Counted from the first letter of the stretch, positions 22,801 to 31,796 are shown. The stretch: DNA of 64,000 nt from Symsagittifera roscoffensis (GCF_963678635.1 NC_087062.1:30776833-30840832), one strand, 5' to 3'. Made by a program: numbers and translations. Notes: generated by a model not told the origin, from the sequence alone.

Positions 22801-23736
22801 ATATCTGTAATTCCGGATGCCAATGCAGTTGTTCACCCACGGACAGTGGTGATCAAATTTCTGCAAAAGAAATACATTCAAGGAATGCTTTTATTTCAGT
22901 AAAAGTTAAAGCTCGAGATGCCAGGTATTCAGCAATTATTACAGTACATCGTCTGAAAGAAGTCAAGAAAACAACACAACTTCAATGAGGAAAAAACGAG
23001 AGAACACATCTGTTTCCATCGGAGAGCAAGTCGATAACATAAATCGCGAAAAACGACAATGAGTAAAATTCAGTAAATCTGACTCACCTCTACACAGTAA
23101 TCACAGACAGAGCAATGTGAGCAACGTGGAGGGCGGTAGAAGGAACATGTCGAACACCATTTAACTTTGACGTTGAATGATCTGATTTCAATATTACGGG
23201 TAAGAGGGCCGTCATTCAAGTTATCTTCGGGTCCATTTGCTAATGAAACAAAATTAGGACGGCTAAATTATGCTAAAAAATAGATAGATTTTTAAACAGT
23301 GGAGAATTGCTTACATTTTTGAAAAAATCCCGGATCACTGAATGTAGCACATAGAAAATTGACGAACATAAAAATTGCTATTAGTCCTTGAGCAATTACG
23401 AGAACCTTCCAATATATTTCTCTCAGTACGAAGAAATGTGTAGCTCTAAAAAACACCTGAATTAGATTAATACTTGAAAAAGAATGTTTTTTCTTGTTAA
23501 TTTATCTGACGCATACAGAATCAGACTACTGGGTTAAATTCTTGCTTGCGACGTTTATATCTAAAAACTTCCGCGATATCAAGAAAAATGTGAAAAACTA
23601 ACATAAATACAAAATAGAGGGAGCTACAGAAGAGCATAAGAAATATTGCTGTAAAGACGGGTACGCGACGCTTTATCTTCTTCCAGCAGGATATTTTTTC
23701 TTCTTCGTCAGAGTCTGTAGTACTAGGAATTGCCAT
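13113..23736 (-). CDS. ZDHHC5/8-like: DHHC palmitoyltransferase of ZDHHC5/8 type (whole gene)
   Basis: Membrane S-acyltransferase that attaches palmitate to cysteines of target proteins. Coding exons on the minus strand are 23530-23736, 23315-23456, 23088-23239, about 22687-22860, a probable microexon 16962-16969, 16601-16795, 15545-15776, 15221-15427 and 13113-13832. Phases agree throughout and give about 678 residues; vertebrate ZDHHC5/8 are somewhat longer. Seen in order: acidic N-terminus, two membrane segments (about 26-50 and 86-106), the cysteine-rich domain from W144 to C179 with DHHC at 170-173 (C173 is the expected acyl-accepting nucleophile), two more membrane segments (about 186-206 and 229-253), the TTNE (TTxE) motif at 258-261, then a long Ser/Thr/Gln-rich cytoplasmic tail ending [16 protein letters not shown] and the EISV end are what place it with ZDHHC5/8 rather than other DHHC enzymes. 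No internal stop or frameshift was seen, so it is probably functional. Confidence 0.9.
14240..15180. repeat. Family C and B repeats inside intron 7
   Basis: Family C array units at about 14270-14900 (TTTTCGATTGATCCCTTGA, TATCAGACTTA), a 3'-block relative at 14880-15060 (TTCCAAAGCTTCGCCAAAAA), then family B body at 15100-15180 (GCCACCAAATGATCACTTTT, TTGCGACTTAGGTCAGAAAA, edge TACACTACTCTTCGC). The next exon starts 40 nt beyond. Confidence 0.5.
15221..15427 (-). CDS. ZDHHC5/8-like exon 7 (cytoplasmic tail)
   Basis: Residues about 371-439, phase 0 at both ends. The acceptor is TTTACTTTAG and the donor is ACT-GTTAGT. It encodes a low-complexity, Thr/Ser/Asn/Gly-rich tail ([14 protein letters not shown] at the start, [12 protein letters not shown] near the end). 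The frame stays open to a TAA at about 15182, so without the splice the protein would end early; a retained-intron form would lack the PDZ ligand. Confidence 0.75.
15545..15776 (-). CDS. ZDHHC5/8-like exon 6 (cytoplasmic tail)
   Basis: Residues about 293-370. The acceptor is TGTTTTAG and the donor is CAA-GTACGC. It encodes [17 protein letters not shown], then a polar tail with [13 protein letters not shown] and [14 protein letters not shown]. No domain is recognised. The exon is supported by phase continuity on both sides and by codon content. Confidence 0.8.
16560..16575. repeat. Uninterrupted run of 16 G (C-run in the pre-mRNA)
   Basis: A poly-G run on the plus strand, preceded by GGGC. 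In the transcript it is a poly-C tract starting about 25 nt after the exon 5 donor. The run length is likely to vary between individuals and in sequencing. Confidence 0.9.
16601..16795 (-). CDS. ZDHHC5/8-like exon 5 (fourth membrane segment, TTxE motif)
   Basis: Residues 228 to about 292. The acceptor is TTTTGTTTGCAG and the donor is AG-GTAATT. It encodes the last membrane helix, then [30 protein letters not shown] and PQY. TTxE and the following NPF/cysteine segment are hallmarks of the ZDHHC5/8 subgroup. The last two bases (AG) complete a serine codon with the first base of exon 6. Confidence 0.92.
16962..16969 (-). CDS. Probable 8-nt microexon of ZDHHC5/8-like gene
   Basis: CTCCTTTT lies between TTTCTCGTTCAG and GTAAGA. 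Eight nucleotides is exactly the length class (2 mod 3) that repairs the phase conflict between exon 4 and exon 5. It adds Leu-Leu and two bases of Phe in front of WVILAV, extending the fourth membrane helix to about the spacing found in ZDHHC5. A 20-nt version (16962-16981) using the upstream TAG acceptor also fits the phase. This is an inference from splice signals and frame only. Confidence 0.5.
17985..18375 (-). repeat. Family A SINE-like repeat, copy 4
   Basis: The tRNA-like module at 18307-18374 (minus) has AGTTCGAATCTGACCAGGACC-like B-box sequence and a T-run after it. The left part (GAAATTTCAACAAACCGAGTG at 17988) aligns with 866 and 1990x copies. The hairpin end is missing. Confidence 0.6.
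19130..19375 (-). repeat. Family B SINE-like repeat with tRNA-Met-like module
   Basis: On the minus strand 19138-19203 reads CGTGGCTGAGTGGTTAG (a strong A-box and D-arm), then GACTCATAATTTCC (anticodon position CAT), then GGTTGCAGATCGGATCC (altered B-box). The T-arm is too decayed for a working tRNA. The family B body lies to the right, ending near a CAAGCGCTTG palindrome. Confidence 0.6.
21140..21550 (-). repeat. Two tandem family B SINE-like repeats
   Basis: tRNA-like modules at about 21150-21212 and 21322-21385 (minus strand: TGGCGCAGTTGCGAGGACG then GGGACTCCTAATTT). Each is followed on the plus strand by the family body with AAATTACCAATGC or AAACTGCCAATTC and GCCACCAAATGAGCAC. The pair ends at a TACACTACGCTTCG edge. 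Confidence 0.55.
22687..22860 (-). CDS. ZDHHC5/8-like exon 4 (DHHC active site, third membrane segment)
   Basis: Residues 168 to about 225. The acceptor is TTTTGCAG. It opens with [14 protein letters not shown], the catalytic DHHC motif, then RNYRYFF and the third membrane helix. The 3' end is uncertain: GT dinucleotides allow exon ends at 22699, 22696 or 22687, all in phase 0, and none has a strong consensus. The next clear exon (16601-16795) needs a donor ending on two bases of a codon, so a further small exon is needed; see 16962-16969. Confidence 0.9.
23088..23239 (-). CDS. ZDHHC5/8-like exon 3 (zinc-binding cysteine-rich domain)
   Basis: Residues 117-167. The acceptor is CATTAG and the donor is GAG-GTGAGT, a near-perfect consensus. 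It encodes [17 protein letters not shown] followed by SVCDYCVE, the first part of the DHHC cysteine-rich domain, with the cysteines and histidine that coordinate two zinc ions in this family. Codon 117 is split with exon 2, and the exon ends in phase 0 directly before KFDHHC. Confidence 0.93.
23315..23456 (-). CDS. ZDHHC5/8-like exon 2 (second membrane segment, DPG motif)
   Basis: Residues 70-116 plus one nucleotide of codon 117. The acceptor is ATTCAG before GTGTTTTTT, with a branchpoint-like TAATCTAAT just upstream; the donor is T-GTAAGC. The exon ends [11 protein letters not shown], the conserved DPG motif found just after the second membrane helix in DHHC enzymes (ATFMDPGIF in ZDHHC5). 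The hydrophobic stretch before it is the second helix. Confidence 0.85.
23530..23736 (-). CDS. ZDHHC5/8-like exon 1 (start codon, first membrane segment)
   Basis: Residues 1-69. The ATG at 23736 is the first in-frame ATG after an in-frame TGA 15 nt upstream, and it has G at +4. The peptide starts [14 protein letters not shown], then a basic stretch and a hydrophobic run beginning RVPVFTAIF, comparable to the KYVPVSAAAIF start of the first helix in ZDHHC5. The donor after the AAC-CCA codons is GTAGTC, a weak match to consensus, so the 3' end of this exon is the least certain of the first three. It joins exon 2 in phase 0 across a 73-nt intron. Confidence 0.75.
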
Positions 23737-23752
23737 GACGAACACTTTTCAT
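23723..23752 (-). promoter_or_regulatory. Upstream reading frame overlapping the start codon
   Basis: A 9-codon frame opens at an ATG at 23752 and ends with TAG at 23723-23725, overlapping the main ATG (23736) in another frame. If transcription starts upstream of it, this would be expected to reduce initiation at the main start. The transcript start is not known, so this is only a possibility. Confidence 0.3.
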
Positions 23753-24237
23753 AAATGACCCTGAAAATTTATCGATGAAGTTGAGCTTGGTTCAGCCGTT
23801 TCATACCTACCCTTTACAGTTACTGGTATCCGGTTACGTTCCAACGGTCGAGTAAAATTTTTTATATTCATTGTCCTAAATAGGATACCAAATAACTATA
23901 GCCTAGTTTTTTTGGCTGGCAGCCAAAAATTATTCAAATACATCAGTGACCGATAAAAACAGCACTTATTTTCCAAAAACGTAAGCCAGAAGTGTCAAAA
24001 TACTTAACGAAATGTTTGAGCAGAAGGCAGAGAGAAGCATAAAGCTAGAAATCCGCAACATCACTCATTGTGCAATTATTTAGTGCTGGGCCAACAAAAA
24101 TAGGCACATTTTCGCAGAGCCTGCTAATAGGATTAAATAAATCGCTATGTGAGGATATAGGTAAATTGATTCAACGACAGTTATAATTCGCTGAAACTAT
24201 ACGACGCAGATGACGGAAGCGCTGCAAGGGATCTTAA
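23753..24237. other. Upstream flank of the ZDHHC5/8-like gene
   Basis: Presumed 5' untranslated and promoter region for the minus-strand gene, about 485 nt before the LINE. No TATA box or CpG-rich promoter is evident. Confidence 0.4.
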
Positions 24238-24239
24238 GA

Positions 24240-24253
24240 GTAGTAGTAGTAGT
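24240..24253. repeat. (AGT)n microsatellite at the LINE 3' end
   Basis: About five AGT units on the plus strand. Several LINE clades end in short simple repeats rather than poly-A. Confidence 0.6.
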
Positions 24254-24431
24254 CGGTCGGTCAGTCTTTAGAGCTCTTGGCTCAAAGGTTTGCACCCCAC
24301 AGTTTTGGTCACTCATATTTTCTGTATCGGATTGCAATTGCCACATTTGCAGATGATTCTCCATGTGCATGAGTTTATTCCACTATAATGTTCAAAAAAT
24401 TTCCAGTAGCTTTTTGTTAAAGCCGGCTTCG

Positions 24432-24788
24432 TCAGCTCGCTAATCTCGTAGTTTGCGTTCTTTGTAATGATGTTAAACAGTCTGCTAGATCTCTTCCAAA
24501 AGTTTTCATCGGCTTTTTTTCCTCTTTTTTTTCAATATATATTTTACTACCGCTGGTTTGTCTTGTATTGATGTCATTTCCAGGGTTGTTCTTTATTGAT
24601 ACGGGTTTTCTGATGTTATACTTTCCTTGCATGATGGATAGTAAGAGTAGGGCATTGTGTAGTTCGAATTTCATAGATAGAGGCAGGAGTTGCTTTAATT
24701 CTAGTTGCTTTAATCTATTGTTGTAATTTTCCCAAATGCCAAGTATCCATGATGTGGCTCGTTTTTGGATTTTTTCGATATCCTTCAT
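24432..24788 (-). pseudogene. LINE C-terminal region
   Basis: 118 codons with DIEKIQKRATSWILG and LKQLLPLSMKFELHNALLLL, the pattern at the C-terminal end of Jockey/CR1-type polyproteins (IQRRATKWI...YxxRLxxLxLLPLxxRR). The frame is open to its natural stop. Confidence 0.7.
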
Positions 24789-25039
24789 TTCACCTTTGTT
24801 TGCTGATTATGCCTAAGCTGCGTTTGCTATTACAGGGACTACATACCCTTTGTATGCGTTCAGTTTCATATAATTTTTTACTAGTTTCGATACGTTGCGT
24901 TTTAGAAAACCGAAAGGTCTCCAGGCTTTGGAACATCTTTTATCCCAACTTGCTTTCCAATTAAAGTTCGTCGCCATTAAAATACCTAGATCTTTTTGTT
25001 CTTTTTTACAATTAATTTAGGCGTCAAATGATCAATTTC

Positions 25040-26106
25040 GCATTTCGTTTTGATTGGTAGTATATAGCATTTAGCACCACTGATTTTCATTTCGTTGTCT
25101 GAGCACCATTTTTCTATTCTATTTATGTCTTCTTGTAGAGTACAAGCGTCAGTATTTACAACTTTGAAATCATCTGCATGCCCAAAAGATTTGCTTTTTT
25201 AAATTATAGTTGGTAAATCATTTATAAATAGGATTAATAGTAGGGGTCCAATGATTGACCCTTGTGGCACACCACTAATTACTGATGCTGTTGAGGAGCG
25301 CTTATCATTTATTTTCACACATTGTCCCCCGTCTGTTAAGTAACTTGCAATGAGTTTTATGGAGTTTCCGCCAATTCCAAATTGTTGTATTTTATGAATT
25401 AATTTTTAGTGAAGAACGCTGTCAAATGCTTTACGAAAATCTAGGTAGAGAACATAAAGTTTTGTTCTAGTTGAAATGTCATATTGTTTGTACAGATAGT
25501 CGAGAAATTGTAGAAGTTGAGTCATCACCGATCGCATTTTACAGAAACCGTGTTGGGCTCCATGCAAGTATTTGTTGATTATATTATAAAAATCATTAAA
25601 ATTAAGTTTCTCTAGTATTTTTGATACATTGCAAAGAAGGCTTTTTGGCCGGTAATTCTCTATTTGTGATTTGTTCACGTCCTTGAAATATGGGACTATT
25701 TCACTGATTTTCCAATAAGTGGGGAAAAATCTTTTGCTATTACAGTTGTGAAAACAAGTTAGGGTGATTGTGATAGAGATGGTAATTTTTTAGATAAGAT
25801 TTCCGATCTTGTCAGGCTCACAGGCTTTACTGGTATCAAGGTTCGAGAGAATTTGGACAATTTGTTTTTCTGTTATAACTAGTTTATTATGGACATTGTT
25901 TTCGTACTTTTGAATTGCATTTAGTTGATAACCTCTGGTAAAAATACTGTAGATGAAATTAATGAAAAGCTTTTTTTTTTCATTATCATTGTAAGCTTGA
26001 TTGTTTCCGAAAGCCTTAAGGTCTGGAAAACGACTGCTTTTGTGGATTGATCTAAGACATTTTTGCATTTCAGAAAACATTTTTCCTTTGAAAAGCTTTT
26101 CTTCAT
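25040..26106 (-). pseudogene. LINE reverse transcriptase (broken)
   Basis: Frames at 25790-26080, 25406-25678 and an uninterrupted stretch at about 25025-25200. Motifs seen: ENYRPKSLLCNVSKILEK (the YRPISL block), AQHGFCKMRSV (the QxGFRxxRS block), LYVLYLDFRKAFDSV (motif A, catalytic Asp), a VPQGSIIGPLLFLIF-type block on the minus strand near 25245-25285, and GHADDFKVV at about 25160-25190 (motif C; the usual FADD reads HADD). At least two frameshifts separate these. Confidence 0.75.
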
Positions 26107-26456
26107 AGCCTGCTTGATCTTGTAATAAATTTTGCGTGGCAGAGCTTCTTTCTTCTTTAGTTATATGAGGCCGCTTAGATTGTTTCTGTTTTTCTGTTCG
26201 ATTTTACGTTTTAATGCGGAAATAATTTTATTTGGTGTGATGTATTACTAGACAACCAAAGGGGGAAGTTCGTTCTGTGGCTTGTTACTCTTGGAACATT
26301 TTCTTCAATGATCTTGCAAAGCCATTTATACCATTGTTTTACAAGTTCGTCGACAATACTATAACAGTACGGAAGAAATGGTTTATCTAATAAACTTTTA
26401 TTTATTGCATTCCAATCGGCTTTATGAAACGCAAACCGTTCATCTTGTTTTGTAGT

Positions 26457-26929
26457 TCATACTTCCGTTTCAGTATGAATCTTTATAGTGTATGCTAAGT
26501 GATCGGATCTGTAAGACTTGTTGAATTCGTTTTGCGTAGTGTAGTTCAATAATACATTTGGATTAATTGTCAAAAGTATATCTAACTGTTTCTTAATGTT
26601 TTGGAATAAACATTCCTCAAAGTCATTTTCAGAGAGAAGATTAAGGACTTTCAGCTCGTAGCTGTCATTCGAGTCCATTGATTTTCAATTCGCGTGTTCG
26701 AAATTTATGTCGCCTGTTATGGCTAAATTTTTACATTTTTGTTTTCGCTAATCGCTATAAGTTCATTTATTAGATCGAGGATTCGTTGTTGACAAATTCG
26801 ATAAGCAATTTTTTCAGAAGGGTTGTATAGGCAGCATGGATTGATTGATTCTTTTTGAGTCTCCGGGCTGTGCACGAAAAGGCCTTCTGCTACAATGTAA
26901 AGCCTTTCAAGTCTCAACTCATAATACAA
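26457..26929 (-). pseudogene. LINE apurinic-like endonuclease fragment
   Basis: Frames at 26723-26929 and 26457-26678. The first has CCLYNPSEK and ILDLINELIAI, the middle of an exonuclease-endonuclease-phosphatase fold as found in LINEs. The second ends with YRSDHLAYTI, the conserved SDH catalytic motif near the end of this domain. The N-terminal catalytic blocks are missing. Confidence 0.65.
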
Positions 26930-26930
26930 A

Positions 26931-27479
26931 AAAACTGCAAGGAAAGCGCCAAAAAGGAATTTGATGGCACAAATTTTACACTGGTAGATGGTTTTAGAGG
27001 CCTTGGATTGGTTTTATGACCACCATCAGTATGCGATAAGAACATTGAAAGCGAAAGTGAAAAGGCAATTACCCTAACAAAAGCTTTCCAAAATAGCTAA
27101 AACAAAATAACAAATTGCGTATTCCTGCTACACCAAGGTAGTTTCAAATATATTAGGCTTGCTAACCAGAACAACTCCGAAAGCATTCAAGAAAAAGGAC
27201 GAAATTGAAAAAAAAACGTAAGACAACAGCTAATTCCAAGTATTACCGGTAAATACCATGTAACCGATGAAGATCGCAGCTTCTTTGCACTACCACTGAG
27301 AATGCAGAATTAGACCTCCTCTGTACCACGGTCTTTTTCTTGCAGTTAGGAGTGGTCACGAACCATTTAAGATCCCTTAGAAAACACTGATCCAGAAAAA
27401 GCTGAAACGGAACAAACTCTGCTAATTAGAAATATCAGAACTGAAAATGAGAGACAGAAATCAAACTGTCAAAAAGGCT
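26931..27479. other. No gene seen
   Basis: Sequence between the LINE and a diverged Gypsy-related fragment. No reading frame of note. Confidence 0.4.
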
Positions 27480-28448
27480 AAATTTATGAAGAATTGCTAG
27501 TGTAACAGTTGTCTGCTTATGTCACATATGAGGTTGAGAAAACTAGTCCTTATGACCATTGGCTTAAGGGTCCGGGACACTATCTCTGGTGCTTTTATAT
27601 CTCATTCAGTCGGAGCCAATTCCGTTCGCGTAAGACATGAGACTACAAAGTCGTGCTTAAAAGCCACTTACAAAATACGCTCCCCACTCTAGAAAAAAGA
27701 ACGTTCCCATGGCTAGGTCTCTATATACCTAAAAGACGCGAACATTGATAAAAATAAGGTTGGAAGCTCTAGTATACCATTAGTTTTTATTAGACAGTGA
27801 ACCTTTGATCCGTTTCAGATGGATCAACCTAGAAGTCGCCTTATCTCAACATAATCACAAAAAAGCACTCAAAAATAAATCAAGTACTAACATAGTCACC
27901 TTACTCTAGAATTAGGTAAAAAATTCAATAAAAGCAGCTCTAGAAGTTTTTTTAATAAATAGTTTTAGTTCAAGAAGTTAAGTTTACTGAACCATTGGGC
28001 AGCTTCACTCGTCTGCCTGTTCAATCAGGGTTTTCTCTCGCCCAGCTATGGTAATCTCGTAGGAATTCGCGACGCTCTCTGCCATGAACAAGACAGCTCT
28101 ACTCGGTATGATGACTTCAGTAAAGTTGCGGACAGCGTTTTTACTCTAGTATGATTTTTATCGGTTTTCTTAAAACTCTGATTGGAGTCTTCTGATCAAT
28201 ATAACCTCTGATTTTCAGATGTCGCGAGAAACTTGAGAATGATATGGTCGATTCGATTTTTTTAAAAAATACATTCGACAAAATCAGGGTCATACTTCCA
28301 AACATAACCGACTGGTACATATCATTAAATCTGGCATCACAGAAAGGAGTATCGAATTGGCTTAGCGTGAAACCCTTAAAAAAGTACAATTTTTCTCTAA
28401 ACAAATTCGAGTGTAAAGACGGTTTACATCGAGATATGGATGTATGCC
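27480..28448 (-). repeat. Diverged copy of the Gypsy-cluster spacer
   Basis: Collinear with 40860-41680. Examples are ACCATTGGCTTAAGGGTC against ACCATTGGTTCAATGGTC, GTTTCAGATGGATCAACCTAG against TTTCAGATGAATATATCTA, and CGCGAGAAACTTGAGAATGA against CTGCGAGAAACATGAGAATGA. The frames at 28141-28515 and 28244-28528 are antisense to each other and lie in this repeat, so I do not call them genes. Confidence 0.6.
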
Positions 28449-28952
28449 ATTCCCCCGGACTGACACAGTCGAACCTTCCGACGCACGCAACAAAAAACGT
28501 TAAAGGCGTTATCATGACGTTACGGTGAAAAAGAGGCTACGAAATTTAAATTTTCAAAATTTCGATTAGGACTTGAATATTTCTGGGAAAATTGGAAAAA
28601 CGGCCGTTTTGACCAGAAGTAGACAAAAAAACACATCAACTGAAAAACAACCATATTGTAAGACCGAAATTAGTCGCAAAATAGTGTGAAAAGTAGATAA
28701 AGAACAAAATCTCTTATCGTGACATCAGGACACGATAAGGTGCTAGTAGGAAGAAGATTGTGGAAGTGGACGTTCCAGCGGGACATTCGAGACAGATCCG
28801 AACACTCCCGTGCAAGAAAATCAGAGAGATAATGACGTTATCTCCTGGCGAGTATCGAATTGAAGGCTCTGCGCCCAGTGACTGTTAGAGACATTAACGA
28901 TATATTTTAGCTGCTGTAATGCCCTAAACGTATTTAATTTAATTCGATATTC
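28449..28952 (+). repeat. Left LTR-like direct repeat
   Basis: Shares with 38999-39461: GACACAGTCGAACCTTCCG (GGCACAG in the right copy), AACGTTAAAGGCGTT, CTGAAAAACAACCATAT, AACAAAATCTCTTATCGTG, GTGCTAGTAGGAAGAAGATT and the CTGCTGTAATGCC end. It carries about 50 bp (near 28795-28850) that the right copy lacks. Moderate divergence between copies implies an old insertion. Confidence 0.7.
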
Positions 28953-29190
28953 AGTCCATCATGCGCGAGGATCTAGATTAATTGACAGGCCCCTCTGGAT
29001 CTGATGGTCTGACCGAGTCAGTCTCGGAAGGTAGTGGCGATGAATACCCAAACAACAAGAGACAACCCTGGTTAAACAAGCCAAGAAAACGCCGAAGAGG
29101 TTGAAAAGTAAAGCCGGCAGCAAAATTGTGAACTCTAAAGTGATACATTCGAAAACGAGTGCAGAGGTGACGTCGCTGGTGGAAGTGTCC
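28951..29190 (+). repeat. 240-bp internal direct repeat, copy 1
   Basis: Nearly identical to 35027-35266, starting just inside the left LTR-like repeat and ending at GTGTCC. It begins with ATGCGCGAGG, six codons and a TAA; both copies keep that stop. Copy 1 then runs into unrelated sequence, while copy 2 continues into a long reading frame. Confidence 0.85.
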
Positions 29191-29800
29191 AAAGGGGATA
29201 ATTACATCCCAGAGAGCTATGTGCTCTGTTGCCTGTGACTTTCTCGGAAACCAATTTAAAAAACTATTGCTTAAAAAGTACTATTTGAGCATATGCTAAC
29301 GCTACGATTAAATTTATGAGATCATCTGTTAGGATTAAAAGTTTTCTACTAGGTTTATTTTTAAATAATAGGATTTAGCTTTTAGGATAAGTTTTGCATA
29401 ATGGGATTTTTGTCTAGAATTGCTGATGTGTGATTTTTTTAGTTTGTGTTAGTTTGTCATTATGATGATTTGATGGTTTTTGGATGTGAAGTAGAGTAGT
29501 CCAGGTGCGAGAGGTGACAGCATCATGGAGCTGCACGATCCACCTCGGTGCTAGTTATTAGATAGAAAACAAAGACGAAAAATTTGCAGTTTCTGTTTTT
29601 AAAAGCTTTGAATGATACTTTATCGTTCAGATAAAATGTTTTGTAGAACTGCTCTAACTCTAGACTTGTCTTTTAGATCGTGAAGGATCAGATGTTTGTT
29701 TATTGACACTTGAAAATGAAGAACATGAAATTAATGAGAAGCTTCCATACAGAAGAGAATGAGCGACACAAATATTTTTTTGAACTTCACCTCAGAGAGT
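29191..29800. other. Non-coding stretch inside the 11-kb element
   Basis: A/T-rich, with T-runs and no convincing frame. Confidence 0.4.
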
Positions 29801-29816
29801 CTGAGAACGGCAACGT

Positions 29817-30645
29817 TTGTTTGATTGCAACTTTGCAGTGGAAGATCTGGAGCTGGCAATTTTCACCGTCGTACTCCTAAACGCGATGAGACGAGGCCTT
29901 GGGGACGAAGGCCTCGGGGGCCAACTCACAAAAGTAGTGTTGATATTAGCTTTCGGAGACTCCGGTACCGCTGAAAGAGACAGAAACAGGCTCCTGCGAT
30001 CGCGACATGGGGAGATGTCTGGTCACGATTTGGCTCGTGAGCCACGATTACGTGAGCAGAGGGACTTTAGTTTAAATGAGATGCCCCTACTTGTCTACCT
30101 AAACTTCTCCGCGCAGCTTCTTCTTGAAGCTAAGAGATCAGATGACGGTCCGGGCCTTCATACTCGGTGGATTCGCCAACAGCAGCTCCTCCATCTAAGA
30201 AGATCAAGGTAAACGAGATTGAAATCCAGACTGCGGAAACCATCGAAAGCCAGGAAAAGAAGGAGGAAAATTGGCAGTTACACGCTTAGTTGGAAGGGTA
30301 TAAAACGATAGCCAAGGAACGAGACGAGTGGAAGAAGAAGCACGATGAGTTGTTTATAACTCCTTAAAAAAAGAAGAAATCAAATACCTGAAGGATTTAT
30401 ACATGCTGAAGGTGGGTCAGATGTCACCGGAAGTCCTGGCGACAATCAACTCGGATGGGTCCAGGGACACGGAGTCCAGGACGGGGGCACAGGAGCTGTG
30501 CGTCCCCAGGGAGCCAGTGGCGCCTCTGCAGGCAACCCAGCCTGCGGCAAGTTCCAGAAATGCCATACTTGACCCCTCGGACACGTATCTGGCTCCACAA
30601 TTGCATGAAACGTTTGATCGGGTAGCCAGAGCGACAATGAATTAG
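29817..30645 (+). pseudogene. Unidentified frame(s) with coiled-coil-like segment
   Basis: A first frame at 29817-30212 shows nothing recognisable. From about 30210 to 30645 the plus strand reads, with stops and a shift, a charged Glu/Lys-rich segment (ESQEKKEENWQL, AKERDEWKKKHDELF) likely to form a coiled coil, then LKVGQMSPEVLATINS and an alanine/proline-rich end. This resembles the assembly or linker regions of capsid-type or phosphoprotein-type proteins only in composition, so no function is assigned. Confidence 0.35.
30467..30548 (+). repeat. ~82-bp internal repeat, copy 1
   Basis: Matches 31132-31211 (GGGGGCACAGGAGCTGT against GGGGGCACATGAGCTGT, and CCCAGCCTGCGGC in both). Confidence 0.7.
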
Positions 30646-31131
30646 ATCAACCGAACCGGCGGAGGTACGCTGGGTAGGGTCGACCCTTAATAACGTAGTG
30701 ATCGCTCCTCAAGCAACTCGGAGCGAGTGCCCTATACAATTGTGCCAACGTGAGGGTGCGTGTGGTTGACATTTGGAAGAAACTTGCGGTTCGGAATTTT
30801 TTGTGCACGTGGCTGCGTAACAACCCCGAGCCTGCTTTAATGGTATGAGCTGCAATCCTGCCGCCACCGATCAAGCGTTTCCTTCTGGGAGTCGTCATTG
30901 GATCATCGGTTACAGCTTGGTGAGTGATCTGATAGAGAACTTTGCGAGTGATCAGACCGCTGCTGTTTCTTTTAGGGTAGCCTGTTTTGCTCATGTGATC
31001 GAAATTATGGAGCTCTAGAGCGAAGATCAGTTTGACGATAATGATAGGCACGGCACTAACGACATCTCTTACGCCGGAGACCAGGTGCGAACCTTTGTTG
31101 GTCTGCATTTTGAATGAATTAAAAGAAAAGA

Positions 31132-31211
31132 ACACGCAGTCTAGGAGGGGGCACATGAGCTGTACATTTCGAGGGAGCCCGTGGCGCCTGTGCAGGCATC
31201 CCAGCCTGCGG
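31132..31211 (+). repeat. ~80-bp internal repeat, copy 2
   Basis: Partner of 30467-30548, about 665 bp downstream, and more degraded. It lies in a stretch (30660-31270) without a plausible plus-strand frame. Confidence 0.7.
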
Positions 31212-31280
31212 CGGACATGTACTTTTTTTGGTCTACCTTTTAAATGAATTAATAAAAACGTAAAACCCAGGCTCGTAGTA

Positions 31281-31796
31281 TTGTGTACGGTCCCACAGAA
31301 ACCGGAGGTGGGCACACCAGTGGCCGAATTTCTGAACGGCAACGTGACCCGACGTAACGAAATGATCCGTAACCTGATCAGGAGCAATCCAGGCGAGTTG
31401 CGACTCATGGATCTAGAGAGCAAGTTGCGCATGAATGACCATCTCGCGCTCGCCAGAGATAGAATACATTGAAGATTGAAGAGCTAGAAGAGGAACTGAG
31501 GACCAGCGACTCTCTAGCTCGGACCAGTTCGACTGGCAGGGAAGAGTGAGGAGCAACGTACCTGAGCCATTCGAAGTCGTCTTGAGCCTTTGACATCAGA
31601 ATCGAGTAGTGTCGCTCCTGCTGCTCCCAGCTCGGACGTAAGGGAAAGGTTGGGGACCATTCCCCCTCATCGAAATCAGCCATTTGAGAGCGGACTCGGA
31701 AGACCCATTGACCAGGATCCAACGAGCTCACAGGCCTCCACAAGTGCGAGTAACTTGCCCCCGATAATTTCAATTATTGCGCGACTCTTCACCTAA
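31281..31796 (+). pseudogene. Unidentified decayed frame
   Basis: 31281-31472 encodes PVAEFLNGNVTRRNEMIRN and LRLMDLESKLRMNDHLALA. 31590-31796 continues with a Ser/Pro-rich part (SSSVAPAAPSSDV, SSQASTSASNLPP). Stops and a shift lie between them. Composition suggests a structural linker. No family recognised. Confidence 0.35.

Larger units (their letters stand above)
24238..26930 (-). mobile_element. 5'-truncated non-LTR retrotransposon (Jockey/CR1-like LINE)
   Basis: A self-copying RNA-intermediate element, now inactive. On the minus strand from 26930 downwards: endonuclease remnants (26929-26457), a linker, the reverse transcriptase (about 25735-25040), a C-terminal region (24788-24432), then a short untranslated end and an (ACT)n tail at 24240-24253, a typical LINE 3' end. 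Frames are broken by several shifts and stops, and nothing resembling an upstream gag-like ORF1 remains. Its direction is the same as the ZDHHC5/8-like gene, which starts 485 nt beyond its 3' tail. Assignment to a named clade would need a tree. Confidence 0.8.

Noticed and set aside
28141-28528. Overlapping 124- and 94-residue frames on opposite strands
   Set aside because: The region aligns with the non-coding Gypsy spacer near 41,540, so neither is likely a gene.
30647-31432. 261-residue minus-strand frame, the longest uninterrupted one in the window
   Set aside because: Runs antisense to the element's other frames and through an internal repeat. Arg/Thr/Leu-rich composition without family resemblance suggests an antisense shadow in G+C-rich DNA.
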